DNA from: Polytrichum commune
Taxonomy: Eukaryota; Streptophyta; Polytrichopsida; Polytrichales; Polytrichaceae
Reading direction: 5' to 3'
DNA: 64,000 nucleotides
NCBI GenBank assembly: GCA_950295325.1
Contig: OX485809.1
Span: forward strand, 19,344,001 to 19,408,000
Made by a program: the position numbers and the translations under genes. The notes under the pieces are model-generated. The model ran no database searches. It had not been told where the DNA came from and worked only from the letters and a program-made list of their open reading frames with translations. This document shows, piece by piece, positions 1-11,531 of the stretch (positions within the stretch are counted from its first letter, which is position 1; every line of letters starts with the position of its first letter).

Positions 1-98
1 TTCAACCCTCGGTAACTTTGAGATTTTGCTAGGCTATGCATGTGACTTGAATTAGTACCACCCTCACTAATTGATATATTTAGTGTCATTAGATATGT

Positions 99-151
99 GA
101 ACCGGTTGAGTTTGAGAAAGAACCGGTCTTCCAAGACTCCGGGAAAAATAC
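99..151 (+). repeat. Dispersed repeat family A, fragment 1
   Basis: It begins GAACCGGTTGAGTTTGAGAA and continues with AAGACT and GGGAAAAAT, matching the start of the fuller copies at 10047, 13093 and 16009. Confidence 0.65.
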
Positions 152-307
152 CCATCATGTTTGAAAAGTTTATAGCATATGCCTTAAAATAACAAAGAAA
201 TTCCGAAGGATGTTGACATGAAAGCGGTCGCACTTGGCAACACTTGGATTGTGCCAAAAATCCTCCCGGAACATTGGATGTGGGCTCTGCATGGATTGGA
301 GGTGAAC

Positions 308-895
308 CCGGGTACGCAACTCCCGTATTATATGGTCCTGATTATAATCACTTATAATGTGTTTTAGTCCAATATTGAGTGATACAATTTGTTTTAATGT
401 AGGAAACCCTTGTAGCCCTTCTAACAAGGAATCCAAAAATCTAATTATATAAAGGAAATGAATATATTTTGAAGCATATAATTGCATTAAAAACCTAATT
501 ATATGATTTTTTTAATACAGGTACCATATGTCAAACTACCCAACTTTTTGGACTTTTTAATAAAATTTTAACATTGTGAATGCATTATAATTTTAATGGG
601 ATGCAACTATTCGTGGCTTATAATTTTAATGGGAGGCTTAATAAATATGCAACCCAACTTTTTTTTAATCTCATTTATTTAATTTTGTCTTCACCCAACT
701 TTTTTTTCATCTCATTTTATTTAATTTGGTCTTTACCCAACTTTTTTTTCATCTCATTTTATTTAATTTGGTCTTCACCCAACTTTTTGATCATTTTAAT
801 TTGATATAATTTGATATAATTTTTACAAAAGTTGTCCTCTAAGCCGTTTTAAGTATGATGCCCCTTGCGTATAATATGGGAGTTGCATACCCGGT
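308..895. mobile_element. Mutator-like MITE, 588 bp, with 9-bp target duplication
   Basis: The ends are inverted repeats: the left end reads CCGGGTACGCAACTCCCG and continues TATTATA, and the right end, read on the other strand, gives the same sequence with two changes and one extra leading A. The sequence GAGGTGAAC flanks both ends (299-307 and 896-904), a perfect 9-bp duplication as left by Mutator-like elements. The interior is AT-rich, has no convincing gene and contains a short tandem repeat. The termini and duplication are seen directly; the Mutator assignment rests only on the 9-bp length. Confidence 0.72.
651..795. repeat. Tandem repeat, about 48-bp unit, 3 copies
   Basis: A unit beginning ACCCAACTTTTTTTTCATC and ending in a TTTAATTTGGTCTT-like segment occurs three times with small changes, inside the MITE at 308-895. 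The open frame over it is a by-product of the repeat and is not taken as a gene. Confidence 0.7.
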
Positions 896-1368
896 GAGGT
901 GAACACATGTTTGTTCCGGGAAAGTGGAGATGGCTAAAAATTGAGCTTCTAGATGCTTGAATTTTGTCCATGTAAGTAGTGGAGTGGAGTGGCCATTTTT
1001 CTCTCACTCAAACCTTAGTGCCCAAGCAATTCTATTTTTCTTTGACTATTTTATTGACTATAGTTATTTTGTTGTATAGGTTTCATAAAAGGTTATGGTT
1101 TTGCATCTTTCTAGGTTTAAGTTGTGGATGGTTATTATCAAATGAGATCCACATATTTATCATAATTGAAAAGAAAAAAAAATTCACTCAGCTCATTAGA
1201 GTTATCCTTTTAACTCAACCGGAGTTTTAGTAGGGAGTTGGTTGTTTCGCATGCATAACTTTCCATGTTCGGTAAGTTGTGGGTGCATGCTTGGAGTCAA
1301 TGTGGAGGTTTGAACGAAGAACCTTCCATATTAGTTCATTGGGTACCAAACTCATTTTGGCGTCTCTT

Positions 1369-1488
1369 GGCATGCCATGCCCATGCCCATGGGTATGGGT
1401 TTTGGGTGGGCATGGGTGCGATATTATTGTTCATGGGTGGGCATGGGTTCGATATTATAATGGGTGAGCATGGGTGGGCATGGGCCCC
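1369..1488. repeat. GGGCATGGGT-rich subterminal repeat, left of hAT remnant
   Basis: Repeated CATGGGTGGGCATGGGT-type words, first in inverted form (CATGCCCATGCCCATGG) and then direct. The same words recur at 1984-2080 on the other side of the hAT coding remnant, so both blocks are probably subterminal repeats of that element. hAT elements often carry short subterminal motifs that bind the transposase. I could not fix exact termini or a target duplication. Confidence 0.55.
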
Positions 1489-1499
1489 ACCACAAAAGA

Positions 1500-1939
1500 A
1501 GCACCGTAATGATGACACGACGTCTATGTACGATGAGTTTGAGGATGAGTTAGAAGAGATTCATGACAATGGGGCTGAGATCGTAGTTGTTAGCAACTTC
1601 GACGCACGTATTGAGATTGAGTTCAGTATGCATGAGACATACAAGGTCACTAGTCTCGAAAAAAATGAGATCATTGCAGCGGTGAGCTTAGCATTGCCAA
1701 TGAATCGGGATATCACTGCTAAATTCAGTATTCTCTTGTGGTGGAAGCTGAAAGGAGCCCCCACATTCCCCATCATGTCGCGCATGGCACGTTCGGTTTT
1801 GTGCATCCCTGCATCCAACTCCAAATCGGAGTCAAACTTCTCGGATGCAAGGAATATGCTAACCAAGAAGCGCTCCGAGCTGAAGCCAGCGATAGTGAAC
1901 GACCTTTTATTTGTCCGATCCAACCAAGACTTGGTGTAG
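1500..1939 (+). pseudogene. hAT transposase, C-terminal dimerisation region (fragment)
   Basis: This encodes the C-terminal end of a hAT-family (Ac/Tam3) transposase. Features seen are LLWWKLKG followed by FPIMSRMARSVLCIPASN, a serine-rich NFSDARNM and KKRSELKP, ending in NDLLFVRSNQ. This is the order of the hAT dimerisation domain (W-K, P-A-S-N/S, E/N-x-F-S, K-R-x-x-L). Only about 145 residues remain of the 600-800 usual for the family, and the BED finger and catalytic RNase H-like core are absent. The frame stays open into the upstream GGGCATGGGT repeats, but that part looks non-coding. It is a truncated, non-functional copy, although the remaining stretch has no stop. Confidence 0.82.
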
Positions 1940-1983
1940 GCGGGTAATACACATTACACAATTTTTTAATACATGGGCGCAAT

Positions 1984-2080
1984 TTGAATAGCATGGGTGG
2001 GCATGGGTGTGCACATGTCATGCTATGGGTGGGCATGGGTGGGCATAGGTCGTTGCTGATGGGCATGGTCTAGGTATGGG
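1984..2080. repeat. GGGCATGGGT-rich subterminal repeat, right of hAT remnant
   Basis: At least five direct words of the form GGGTGGGCATGGGT follow the hAT coding remnant. They match the block at 1369-1488 and support reading 1.37-2.08 kb as one damaged hAT element. Confidence 0.55.
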
Positions 2081-2213
2081 TGCAATTTAAAGGAAAAATG
2101 TTGGGCTCTGCTCCAAAAGCAAAGGAGTGTGCCAGCATGTCTTGACAAGAATGTGAAATTGATAAAAGGAGGGCATTTTTGCATTGAGTTGATGGAATAA
2201 AAACAAATCACCG

Positions 2214-2252
<39 letters not shown>
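2214..2252. repeat. (TA)n microsatellite
   Basis: About 18 uninterrupted TA dinucleotides. Short TA runs also occur at 3572-3583 and 58400-58440. Confidence 0.95.
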
Positions 2253-2257
<5 letters not shown>

Positions 2258-2302
2258 CCGCAACCGTGGTGATTTTGTATATTCCAGCAACTCAATACAT
2301 CT

Positions 2303-2605
2303 ACATATACATAATCATCGATAATAATTTTTAATAATTTTTTGAAATTTTTAGTCATCCTCATTTTTGTAGTAATTGTTTTAGTTCAATTTTGTGTCAT
2401 TCTAGTTAGAAACTGTATGTTTTATTAGAATAACAAATCTTCAAATTTGGTTAATTTTTTCTACTATGCAATAGATACCGTGTAATGGACACTCATGGAA
2501 AAAAATTGATAAAATTTTGACTCATTTTGGTGATGCTTTATGTAAAAGTAGATTTTCTTTTATCGCATGTGGTGTTCAACTTGACAATGAAGTGCACCCC
2601 TTGGG
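2303..2605 (+). repeat. Dispersed repeat family B, copy 1
   Basis: About 300 bp matches 21183-21478 on the same strand. Shared landmarks are TTTTTTGAAATTTTTAGTC, GTGTCATTCTAGTTAGAAAC, GATAAAATTTTGACYCATT and GTGGTGTTCAACTTGACAAT. It has no coding potential. The element class is unknown; it may be the end of a transposon. Confidence 0.75.
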
Positions 2606-4914
2606 CACTCATTCGTTGCAAGTGATTTCACCACTTGTTGATATCATAGGAACATGGGAGGCAACATGTGAAAACAAAAAGGAAACACATGGAACACTGA
2701 CCTTTATTCCACTCCTTGTCATGTAAAGTATCTATTTGTTTATTATATTCCTACTTGATATGCTTTGTAGATCCAATGATTCCAAAATTGAAAGGATCCC
2801 AAGTTTATTAATGGCCATGTCAAGCTTTACAATCAATGGATGATAGTATCTTGCTAAATTTGGATCTCCAAGTTGGATGTTGTTTTCCTTGATTTACGCC
2901 TTGGCTTCTATTGACAATAAAAAGTTGGATGTTTTTTTATGATTTCCTCGTTAATCACACTTTCATTCCTAGTGCTCCTTGCATTAGAACCAGTGGATCA
3001 AACACTTTGTTCGAGGAAATATCAAATTTTCAGTATGTAATGCTTAAAAATAAAATTATAATATATTGGACAATTATTTATCATCACCTTGTATATATGA
3101 TACTATAACAATTCCAAAAATAATGAACAAAAAATCTTTAAATCACCCTCCAAATAGTACTCATAAGTAAAGTTGCCAAATTTGTGTTTCATGCAAGTGT
3201 TTCTTACAATATATATATATACAAATTTTTCCAACAAACATGTGCATACAAATATGTTCCGGCTAATCATACAAAAAAATTAATTTAAAAGGTTATTATG
3301 AGACTACTTGTATGTCACATTGAACCACTTGCAAATCTTGACAAGTTTGCATAGGTGTTGATAAATGGCATATAGGTATTCTAAAATACATGTTTTTTTT
3401 TTCACTTTCCTTTCACTCGTTTGATTCCTATGCCATTGTACTATAGAAACAACATTTCTATATCCATAAAAGAATCACACTTATAATTAATAATGATGAC
3501 TTCCTAATGGCACCTCCAAATTTTCATTGACTAGAGCACTTTCTTGGTCCACTTTACCATGCTTGCACTTATATATATATATATGGATATAGATAGATAG
3601 ATAAAGAGAGGAAGAGGTGGCTATCAAACATAACTTTAGATAAATCTAGAGCTCTTTTCCCTGGGTTCTAGAAAGAATGTCATTTTGGATCTCATAAAGC
3701 AATGATGTAGTATAATTAAGAGGAATAATTTTGTCAAAGTTTTGACAAACCTATGTGGTTTCAAGTATGATAGTTCCTTAAAATATAACAACACATGTGG
3801 GAGCTATATATCAAGAGTTTCCATATTAATGGGAAAAAAAAAGAAAAAAAAAGAAACCTCAACAAAGAGTTCAAACACACTCAAGATTTTATACATGACA
3901 ATAATCTGATACCACATTTTAGGTTTTAAGTTTTACTATATGTTATAAGATATATTTCATTATATCAATTTTTTTCTTATGTGTATAAGAAATTAAAGTA
4001 TGTCAAAGATGTTCTTTCCGATCGTGATCCAAGTTTGGTTCAATCCACTCTAGCTAATTCTCTCGTCCATGACCTCAAAGGGAGAAAACAAATTTGGTTA
4101 TAAATGGCCTCCTTGGGTAGTTAGGGGTTAATACACTTTGAAAATATTAAACAAAAACTTCATTTTCAATTGATTTTTTCTTTACTTGTACTTAAGGTAA
4201 ATTTGCTATTAACATACCAATATGGTCTTCAAAATGTTCAAACTTTACAAAAACAAGTGTTACAAAAATTCATGTTCTAAGATTCAAGAAGTGAAAGTTT
4301 AGAAAATGATGTAAAAAGTAAAATAGAATAAATAGAATAAGTCCTTTCTTGAAGTCCTAATCTAAGCAATGAAATTACATCTCACTAGAACCCCATTGCC
4401 TCCTCTCATTTAAATTTTTTTATCTTATTTTCACCTAGACATGTCAAGTCTTCACGTCTTTTTCTCTTTTTACTTATTATTTTAATATTTATTTAGTTCA
4501 CAAATTCCATGCAAAAGTGTCCTCCTTTCATCAAGTACTTTTCATCAAATTTTCAAGTAACTAGAACTCTATATGGATTTGTATTGTACCGTGCATGCAT
4601 GCATGATATGAGATTTTTCTTTGACAACACTCTAGATAAATATCAATGTGTGAAGATGAATGATTTTAAATCTATAGAAACTATAATATAAAAGTTGTAA
4701 TTCCATCTATAAGTTAGATCCATCGTAAGAATCTTATTAAAATTTTCTCCAAATGAGGTCTTTCAATCATACTTTATAGTACATATTTGAATTGTGTGTG
4801 TGCCCCCTTGGTTCTTAGGGGTTGAGGAAAGATTACATCTTGACCTACTTAAAATCCATAGACAAATTTGGGTTGTACCTAATAGTCATAAACAATTATA
4901 ATCAAGGTGCTACT
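2606..4914. other. Stretch without a recognisable gene
   Basis: AT-rich sequence with short open frames of 60-65 codons that match nothing I recognise. It holds a short GATA/TA microsatellite near 3570-3610 and A-rich runs near 3830-3855. I see no RNA gene or transposon end. Confidence 0.6.
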
Positions 4915-5560
4915 TAAACAATTACTGCCCCCGAAAACCCCATGGGCTCTCTTTCCAAAAAGAGAAGCCACTGTGGAGCCACTTCATGTCATCATTTCTC
5001 CCCCTCCCCAGTCAACATGGAGATTCTTTGATGTTTCAAGAATAAATAAGTGTCATTCATTTTCAATTTGAACTTAAGGAGAGCGATACTCTAAAAAAGA
5101 ATTGGAGCTTGTAGGAGGTCACCGACACTTGAATGGTGTCCCAAAGTGTAGTGATATGTCCAAGAATTTTATAAACAACGCCAATTTAAAGATAACATAT
5201 ATAATATGATCATGTCGTGTTATTATGGCTTCAAATATTAAATAATACATAGCATTGTGCACCAAATTATATCACGTACTTGACTGTACTTTACCGTACT
5301 TGACTTTAACCCATTATTGCCCCCCGTGACTCAAAGGGTCAACTTTTGTCGGGAGACTGTTCTAAATCACCACCTCACATCATCATTCATGTCTTCCACT
5401 TGACATGGTGATTTTTATATATTTCAAGAAGAAATATGTGTAGGTCCAGTAAAGATTTATATTTGATATGAAAGAGAACAATGACTCAAAGGTGAATCTG
5501 ATCCTCCCAGAAGGTCACTAAGACTTGAGCAAGGAGGCAAGTTTTCTTGTCCATGGGTGT
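4915..5560 (+). repeat. Old tandem duplication, two diverged units about 390 bp apart
   Basis: Unit 1 (about 4915-5145) and unit 2 (about 5308-5560) share the same order of words: a TTAYTGCCCCCC-like start, a CATGTC(A)TC segment, ACATGG(A/T)GATT(C/T)TT, a TTTCAAGAA(G)AAATA segment, GAGAGCGATA/GAGAACAATG and GGTCACYRASACTTGA. Divergence is high, so the duplication is old. There is no coding potential. Confidence 0.55.
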
Positions 5561-8500
5561 TGCCCCTTGTAAGAATCAGCTAACATTAGCAGTTTGGGCA
5601 ACAACCAAACGAAAACATGCTCCAAAGATGGCATTCAAGTTCAATATGTGAGATACTCATCATCCAGTCAATGAAACTTTGATAGCCTCTAGAGGAGGCA
5701 TATGAAGACAATTTTTTTGTTGAAATTCTCACATGTACGTGTTCCATTTTTGCACATGTGTGTATATTTTAATCAAGGATCTACATCTATATATCATCTA
5801 AATTTAGAACATGTACTCATTACATTGATTATGCCAATTAATAAGGGAGGGCTAGTAATGAGTGTGGGATATTTGTGGATGTGATACTAATTTTTTTTCG
5901 TTGTGGAATTAGTGCCACCAAAAGCTCTAGGAAGTATTGTTCATCCCAACTCTATCCTTTAAAAATACTATTCATAGTGGCATCATTTACTAAAGGTGCC
6001 TAAATTTATGGGAAGTTCATTTTGTTGAGTGTCTAAAATAAGAAATAACATTCAAAGAGAGCCCAAAATCACAATAATGCAAGTGACATTCACTAGATTG
6101 TGTCAAAGTAGCATCAAATCAAAGCAAAATTTGTTGCCAAGCAAAACCCTAACATACAAGTAAAAGACCCAAAAAAAAAGGGTTTAAGGGTTTTGAGTGG
6201 CAAGAAAAAGGGTTTTGGGGTTTGGCTTTAAGGTAAGGAATGTTGATTAAGGGAAGTGTTTAGGTTAATTATAGCCACCATAGATGAAATTAGGAAAACC
6301 CTTCATGAATTATAGAAATGACTTGGATGAATGTTGACGTATTTTAAATTCCTTTTTAATTTTCCCAATTTTAGAATATTATATTCTATACTGCCTAACT
6401 TGCTTTCACACTTTAATTAATTATTAGGCAAAAAGGTGCCCAAGCTGCTAGAGAGCTATGGTACCCTTCCTCGTGCTGACCATATATAGACTTATAATCC
6501 ACCAAAAATTCGTATGTGATTGTTCATGGATGCTACTAAAGGTAATCTTAACTTGTGTGTAAGAATACACATATAGAAGCTCGAGATCATTTTTAATTAT
6601 GTATGCATGCTAATGACCATAATCTGCTTATTGAATGCCTACAAATAATAATTTGATAGGCATTTCCCATGAATTAAGACACTATAAAGCATTTTAGATA
6701 AATCTTGTTCAATCTTGTGTTAAATAGTCTACTTGCATGAATGTATGTTGAAAAATGCCTCTCCATATTTTGTTCTTGAGAAGAGCTGTCATTTGAACGT
6801 TGAAACCCTTGTTTTTTTAAAATTTTGCATCCAACTAGTGAAAAATGCGCCCTAGTCGAACATTGTTTTTTTTAAAAATAAAAAATAAAATTGTGATGGA
6901 ACAAAGTTGCATAGAACATCTTTCGCAAGACAAAAAAAATTGAAGCATAAACATATAAATGTTTAATAGACATCAATCAAGTTTGGGGGAGTTTGTAAGG
7001 AAGTGTTGTTGTTGATTTTTGTGAAGAACCTTCACAGTAGGTACGTTGTAGATTTTATTTAGAATGGAACTAGAATCAATGTGCTTGCTTTATTAAAGTG
7101 GCTTTTGTGACTTTTGATGTAGTAGGAAGTCTCCATGCCACCTTCTTTGATTGCAAGATCTTTTACTTGTTATTGATGAATAGGTAATGTGTATCACACT
7201 AAATGAGATGTATAGTGTGGTAAGTTTATACACTATCACCTAGGGTATCAACCCAACAAGTGACCTCCCTCAAGAACACATATACTCTTGAACTTAGATC
7301 GTATATGCATGGATGTAAATTTATTTGCTTTGTAACAACCTTTGGTTTTGTGTGAATGACATTTGAGCATGGAAAGTTGTCCATCTTAAGCTATCTTACC
7401 TTCACAAAACAATCAATGACCTTTAAGAGTTATGCTCCCTCCCAATCCTCCCTCAAAGCAAAGTTTGGTACCGACTTGGGATTATTCATGCCATCTAAAG
7501 TTAACTCATCCCTCGTGGATGAAGAAGCTCCAATAGAAAAATAAAATAAAAAAGAAAACAACAACAACAACAACAAAGACAATAACGACAAATCCCCCAC
7601 AAGTACATCAAGGCCCGAGGACCGACTCATTCCAATTTCACACCACTGGAATAATGTGGAAGTCCAAAAAAACCTAAAAAAACAACCACTTATGATATAT
7701 ATTCAATGTGTTCTCACCTTTGCAGTGGAGGAGTTTGGGCAAACACCACGAATCCCTAGCCCCCCCCCCATTGTCTAGACTCTTACGTACATCCTCTCTT
7801 TTTCTTTTTCTTTTGGCACAAATTGAAAATTCAATTGCAAGAAAGGACCCAAAATACAACCAACCCATGCGAAGCAACTTACGGACATCCTCTCAAGTGT
7901 AGATTCCTTACATAGTTCGGACACAGCCGGAACCATCAAGTGAGAGAGGTACCTTATGACTTGATGTACACATATCCGACAAAAGTGAGACCATGGTAAG
8001 GTCTCACTTTAAGGATCTTTTGTTATTTCAAGATGGTTACGTAGCTTGGGATTTTTTTTTTTAAATCCATAGATTAGCAAAACTATACAAGGTTTACTAC
8101 ACACAACAAAAACAACAACAACTAAAAAATAAAAGCACACACTGCACGCGCACACACACACATCAAACAATAATAAATTCACATGTAACCTAAAGAAATT
8201 TGCAAAGTTGTCTAAAGGAAATATCCTTTTACTCTCCAATATGAGGGTTTATTTATTGATGTTGGATTGCTAAGTGGGAATCACCACAAAATCAACTATA
8301 ATGTGTGTGAGGATCTTTTATTAATTGAAGGTGTTGTCGCCCTTTTGTGGATCACTTCTTGCACCACCTTGTTGAGGGGATAGGTCCCCGAATAGCCATT
8401 GTGATTGGCCAAAGTTGTTGCTCTCGTAAAAGAGTTCTTGCATCCTTCTTATAACACTATTATGAATGACCGAAGTGGTGCTATTTTATGCTTAATGCCT

Positions 8501-9152
8501 CATATGATTAATCGCTTTTAACAATGACTTACTCGATATTACTGTTGCACTCACGTGTTGACGGCTTAAGAATTAAATATAAGTGTCACCAAAAGGCCTC
8601 AATACCTTACTCAGTTAAGATAGGTGAGTAGACAAAACCCCATTCCCATAACTTAGGGCAACAATATCGACATTGAAGGCCACTCCACACACGAGCCAAG
8701 AGTCATGTCCATGAAATTGTGAGAGCCCAAAGAAGTGTCCAAAAGCCGTCTCAAGACACTTCCAAAATCATGACTTGTGGTCACGGGCCCTCAAGTGTAT
8801 GGTGAAGCCATATGTGACCAAGCCTCAACCAAATGCTATTTCAATCAATTTTATATTCATGCAGCGTCCTCACACATGATAAAATCTAATAAATCAATGG
8901 TTGCGAGATTCAGTGTGGCATGCTCTCCCGGTTTTGTGTCAGACCTACCTCCAAGAGGTGGCTTTTGAAAATAGTCCAAGTGAGCATGAAACATGATCCA
9001 TTCAATGGCATGTAGGAATCCATGTAGACTTTACATCAATCTTGCATTCACTTACTCTGTTGGTCCCTCAAGCGTAGTGTCAAGCGAATTTGGACCAGCT
9101 CCGCCTTTTCCACCAATGAGAGTTCCTCAAGTGCAATGGTCACAACCCTTAG
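5561..9152. other. Stretch without a recognisable gene
   Basis: AT-rich repeat debris. It includes an AAC-type microsatellite (7555-7580), a CA-type microsatellite (8145-8162), a C-run with length-variable appearance (7761-7770) and a strong small hairpin at 7982-8013 whose stems read AAAGTGAGACC. The segment 7690-7790 matches 12120-12220. No open frame resembles a known protein. Confidence 0.6.
7690..7790 (+). repeat. Dispersed repeat family C, copy 1
   Basis: About 100 bp aligns with 12120-12220. Both have TTTTCACTTTGGCAATGGA-like sequence followed by GAGTTT, CAAACAC, a GAATCCCTA/AAATCCCTA word and a C-rich run. The family is unknown. Confidence 0.5.
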
Positions 9153-9163
9153 TCTCATATGTG

Positions 9164-9540
9164 GGCACCACGGGCTTTGGCTTGGTGGTTAGGGCTCATG
9201 GCCCCCAATGGGGAGGTTGTGGGTTCTATTCCCCATGCCGGCGTGGTGCTCACCACCTTAGTCCACCCAACTATGGTGGGGGGTCCTTGGACCTTGTTGT
9301 ATGGGTACCTCAAAGCCCTTTGGGGGGATACCATGTCCGGTATCTTCAAGGCAATAGTGGCCAGCTAGGAACTTGTATAGTGTGTCACTATAGTGTCCAT
9401 CCTCGAAAGGGGAGAGTAGTATTTGTCCCAATGTCCCCTTGTCCGGTGGGCATCGGGTCATTGGCATTACGAACGGACACTTTATTCACGCTGGCCCCTT
9501 GCTAAAAAGGGACCGGAGTTTCTATCTATCTATCTATCTA
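9164..9540 (+). mobile_element. tRNA-derived SINE, 377 bp, with 11-bp target duplication
   Basis: The 5' part looks like a tRNA gene promoter: an A-box-like TGGCTTGGTGG at 9178-9188 and a B box GGTTCTATTCC at 9222-9232, a spacing normal for RNA polymerase III internal promoters. The body is more GC-rich than its surroundings and ends in a TCTA microsatellite (about 9521-9540), the simple-repeat tail common in SINEs. The flanks carry the perfect duplication TCTCATATGTG (9153-9163 and 9541-9551), which fixes both ends. A SINE has no protein and depends on a LINE for mobility. The intact duplication suggests a fairly recent insertion. Open frames across it are incidental. Confidence 0.85.
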
Positions 9541-9767
9541 TCTCATATGTGAAGTGGCCCTTATGTTGCCCCATGCTAATATATCTAGATCTCACAAAAT
9601 ATGCAACATTCACAAACATAGTAATAAACTTCAGTAATTATTATTTTATTGTGGTTGCTATACGAATGAATAAAAAAACTTATAAAGTTTAATATGGGTT
9701 AATTTCATGGGTAAAGAGGCAACATATTCGTGAAGGCAACATGATTTGCACGCATCAATGTACTTTT

Positions 9768-9980
9768 AAAAAGGAAAGAAATATCCCTTTGAAACAAATA
9801 GAACAGATGCGCCGAATATTGACTTTGATGCAAGTAATGTTAAGCTAAGATTTCTGAAGCCTGACTTGGAGGGATATTGTGTGGAAGGAAAAATGAGTAT
9901 GAATGTCAAAGGTAGACTTGCAATTCCACATGACAATGAACTTGAACACATCCTTTTTCATTGCATTGACAAGCTAGCAT
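9768..9980 (+). pseudogene. Coding-like fragment of unknown protein, no ATG
   Basis: One plus-strand frame is open for 70 codons and reads like real protein, containing YPFETNRTDAPNIDFD, VKLRFLKPDLEGYC and IPHDNELEHILFHC before TAA. I do not recognise the family. There is no start codon or clear splice site, and what follows is dispersed repeat. It could be a captured exon or part of a transposon. Little more can be said. Confidence 0.3.
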
Positions 9981-10046
9981 AAGAGATGGCTTGTGAGGTC
10001 CTTTGTGATGGACTCCAAAGTGCTCAACCATTAAAGTTTCAACCAA

Positions 10047-10275
10047 TGAACGGGGAGAACCGATGCTAGTTACAGAGGAACCAATTGATTTTGAGGAATA
10101 ACCAATTGAAATTCAAGACTTCAAAAAAATTACCGATCATTTTAGAGGAATCTATAAATATATTTCAAATTAATAAAGGAAAACTAGAAGATGACAACAT
10201 GTAACTAGTTGGACTTGAAAACACTCGTATTATGATCGATTATGCCTGAAAATTTCCTCGGACATTGGTTTCGAT
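10047..10275 (+). repeat. Dispersed repeat family A, copy 2
   Basis: Landmarks in order are GAGGAATAACC, TTCAAGACTTCA, TTACCGATCATTTTAGAGGA, CAACATGTAACTAGTTGGAC and TTGAAAACAC, then ATTATGCC and TCGGACATTGG. The same series occurs in copies 3, 4 and 6. Confidence 0.75.
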
Positions 10276-10687
10276 CACAATTTTTGGGCATGTTCCATAT
10301 ATGTACATTTAATTTTTATAATGATCAAGATACATTCTATAATACAACCTTGATTAGACTTGGAACCCCAATGCATTTAAGCCATCGTTTCACCCCCTAA
10401 TTTTTTTTCATTGGAGTTCATATAGGGTAATATCATGAAACATAAATTTTGAATATAAAGTTGATTCTTCTAAGTGAAAATCTAGGGGATAAAGTTTCAT
10501 TCCCCCCCCCCTCATCGGTACATCTTAATAATCTAATGAATAATTTATGAATGGTGTCCATGTCCAAATTTAGATTGATGCATATTTGGCAATAAAAAAA
10601 CACAATTTCTAGATACATATACCAATATTATTTACTTTTTGTTTTTTGCTAACTAAATTGTATATCGTCATCAATGTTGGGTGAAGC

Positions 10688-11531
10688 CCCGGGGGGTGGA
10701 CTCTTCATTTGAATCCTAAATGATGTATGTGGGTTGCATGAAATCAAACGTCCTTTATACAAGAAGTTTATAGAGGAAAACAAATGTATACATATTAACA
10801 ATAGGCTAGAAAATGGACTCATGTATTTATATGAAGCTTTTCAATGAATTGCAATATATGCCTCCACTACATATACAAAATGAAAATTTTTGAACTAAAC
10901 TTTTATCTATTACATATCAAATTCATGGTCACTTTCCAATGAGAAAGGCATTGAGCATTTTTTCACCCATAGCATGTAGCTCAACGATTGCATCAAGCGA
11001 ATAAAGACACTAGCACGATAACTTAGTCACAATCTAGAGAGCTAAACTCAAGGGAGCCCATGAGCGCTCCAAGAACCTTCAGTTTGGAAAAACCTAGAAC
11101 CCAAATGCCTGAGGGGGTATACTCTTCATTGGAAATCTAAATGATGTGCGTGGGTCACTATGAAAACATACCTGCTATATATGAGAATTTTATAGAGATA
11201 AACAAGCATATATGTACTAATGGTAGGCTAGAAAGTGGACTCATGTATTTATATTATTTTTCAATTTTATGATAAATGACTCCACTACATATACAAAATA
11301 CAAATCATGAAGAAATAGACCTTATTACATATACAATCCACTTTCACCTTCCAATGAGAAAGTCATTGAACATTTTTTTCATAGTACATAGGATGTAACT
11401 CAACAATTGCATTAAACCAAAAGAAGAAGAAGAAGAAGACTTAGCCACAATCCAAACATCAAAATTCAAGGGAGCCGACGAGCATTCCAAAAGCCACTAG
11501 TTTGTAAAATCTTAGAACCCGAATGCAAACC
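10688..11531 (+). repeat. Tandem duplication of a unit of about 420 bp
   Basis: Units 10688-11107 and 11108-11531 share landmarks in order: ACTCTTCATT, CTAAATGATGTRYGTGGGT, TTTATAGAGRWAAACAA, TAGGCTAGAAARTGGACTC, CTCCACTACATATACAAAAT, CCAATGAGAAAG, TAGCTCAACGATTGC-like, AATTCAAGGGAGCC-like and a final TAGAACCC. A third, truncated copy lies at 20757-20826, so the unit is itself a dispersed repeat. It has no coding potential. Confidence 0.8.

Noticed and set aside
170-487. Minus-strand frame of 105 codons
   Set aside because: It straddles the MITE border and its target duplication, so it cannot be one gene, and the translation resembles nothing known.
9155-9505. Several open frames of 64-170 codons
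   Set aside because: They lie on the SINE body, which is non-coding.
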